Below are positions 4,522 through 5,191 of a DNA stretch of 5,191 bases, piece after piece. The stretch comes from Spirochaetales bacterium. GTDB taxonomy: Bacteria > Spirochaetota > Spirochaetia > SZUA-6 > DRHE01. The DNA is taken from NCBI GenBank assembly GCA_016935715.1, contig JAFGQJ010000385.1, forward strand, positions 1-5,191. Reading direction: 5' to 3'. Position numbers and translations under genes: made by a program. The notes beneath the pieces were generated by a model. That model searched no databases, was not told where the DNA came from, and saw only the letters and a program-made list of their open reading frames with translations. Position 1 is the stretch's first letter, and each line of letters starts with the position of its first letter.

Positions 4522-5191
4522 CTTGCCGGGAACGGGTGATCGCAGCGATCAATCACAAAGAGCCCGATCGGCTACCCGTCGATCTGGGCGGCTCGATCGT
4601 AACCGGGATCAACGCCATGGCCTACGGCCGGCTCAGGCGCTATCTGACCGGCAGAGGCTGGAAATTCTCCTCAGATACGCTCAGGGTGACCAACATCATC
4701 CTTCTGCTGGCCGAGGTCGAGCCGGAGCTGATCGACACCTGGGGCATCGACGTGCTGCCCCTGGACCGCTACTACGCAGCCCCCGGCATTCCGCTGAGCG
4801 GCAGCTGGGAAGCCCGTCCCCTTCCCGACGGATCTCCCGCCCTGTTCCCCGCCGGGTTCCGGCCGGTGATCGAGCGCGACGGGACCTGGAAGCTCTTCGA
4901 GGGCGAGGTGATGACGGGCCTCCTCAGCCCGGGAAGCGGATCCTTCGTGCCGGCAGATTTCCCGCTGGCTGAAATCGACACCCGCGACCTTCGGGAGCTG
5001 GAGCAGTATCCTCTCCCGCCGATCAGCCGGGAGGAGCTGGACTACCTGCGCGACCGGGCGCGGACCCTGTACGAGAGCACGGACAAGGCCCTGTTCGGCT
5101 GGTTCAACGGCAGCATCTTCGAAACCGGCCAGCACCTCAGCGGCTTCGACAACTTCTTCATGCGCCTGGCCGGAGACCCCGAGTTCAGCCG
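4518..5191 (+). CDS. uroporphyrinogen decarboxylase (URO-D) family protein, not HemE, 3' end beyond window
   Basis: 224 codons plus two bases are present; the frame is open to the right edge, and family members usually have about 330-400 residues. The N-terminus M-T-C-R-E-R-V-I-A-A-I-N-H-K-E-P-D-R-L-P-V-D-L-G-G (1-25) is the standard opening of stand-alone URO-D-family proteins. L-I-D-T-W-G-I-D (71-78) and F-E-T-G-Q-H-L-S-G-F-D-N-F-F (201-214, before D-P-E-F) also fit. True HemE has a R-Q-A-G-R arginine motif after the opening helix that binds the tetrapyrrole carboxylates; here that place holds V-D-L-G-G. This argues against haem synthesis. Related proteins include the MtaA/CmuA-type methyltransferases, which move methyl groups between corrinoid proteins and thiol cofactors, and many uncharacterised members in catabolic clusters. 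The metal-binding C-terminal residues that would test this are outside the window. A corrinoid protein or methyltransferase partner is not visible here. Confidence 0.87.
   Translation, partial: MTCRERVIAAINHKEPDRLPVDLGGSIVTGINAMAYGRLRRYLTGRGWKFSSDTLRVTNIILLLAEVEPELIDTWGIDVLPLDRYYAAPGIPLSGSWEARPLPDGSPALFPAGFRPVIERDGTWKLFEGEVMTGLLSPGSGSFVPADFPLAEIDTRDLRELEQYPLPPISREELDYLRDRARTLYESTDKALFGWFNGSIFETGQHLSGFDNFFMRLAGDPEFS

Noticed and set aside
4523..4972. Overlapping plus-strand frame in the URO-D region
   Set aside because: It is rich in Arg, Gly and Pro, and is the out-of-frame reading of the URO-D-family coding sequence.
4671..5135. 154-codon minus-strand open frame opposite the URO-D-family gene
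   Set aside because: The plus-strand frame from 4518 has the family's N-terminal signature and a ribosome site; the minus-strand frame shows no domain.
1..5191. tRNA, rRNA, CRISPR arrays, IS elements, toxin-antitoxin or phage genes
   Set aside because: I found no cloverleaf-like sequence, spaced direct repeats, transposase motif or phage protein; the window is a normal chromosomal segment apart from its intergenic region.

Overview
This is a GC-rich bacterial window with G/C-biased third codon positions. It holds five recognisable protein genes, one possible small ORF and one notable intergenic region. No RNA gene, mobile element, CRISPR array or phage gene was found. The genes are bacterial and chromosomal in character. 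The short HflK, without the glycine-rich N-terminus of enterobacterial HflK, and a stand-alone URO-D-family protein would fit an anaerobic or fermentative lineage such as Spirochaetota. That placement is a low-confidence inference from general resemblance.

Layout. Positions 1-4140 are read on the minus strand. In transcription order they hold hflK (4140-3154), hflC (3157-2174), a strong intrinsic terminator (2143-2112), an aldose 1-epimerase gene galM (2084-1044), and an MFS sugar-type transporter (1047-1) that runs off the left edge. hflK/hflC and galM/MFS are each joined by a 4-base ATGA stop/start overlap. From about 4370 the plus strand carries a possible 36-residue ORF (4411-4521). Another ATGA overlap joins it to a URO-D-family gene (4518 onward) that runs off the right edge.

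The 270-base divergent region between hflK and the small ORF is the most interesting part. On the minus strand it has a good sigma70-type promoter (TTGACC-N17-TACATT). This implies an hflKC leader of about 145 nt containing three successive inverted repeats. One of them pairs better as minus-strand RNA than as plus-strand RNA. On the plus strand it has a hairpin followed by T5, then a promoter-like element that could give a nearly leaderless transcript.

Function. HflK and HflC form a membrane SPFH complex that, in E. coli, surrounds and modulates the FtsH protease. GalM and the FHS-like MFS permease make a coherent sugar uptake and anomer-interconversion pair. The URO-D-like protein lacks the HemE N-terminal arginine motif and is more likely a methyltransferase-type or uncharacterised family member than a haem enzyme. 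The three units show no evident shared pathway. I do not see a clear new defence or mobile system here; the candidates for novelty are the structured hflKC leader and the small coupled ORF.
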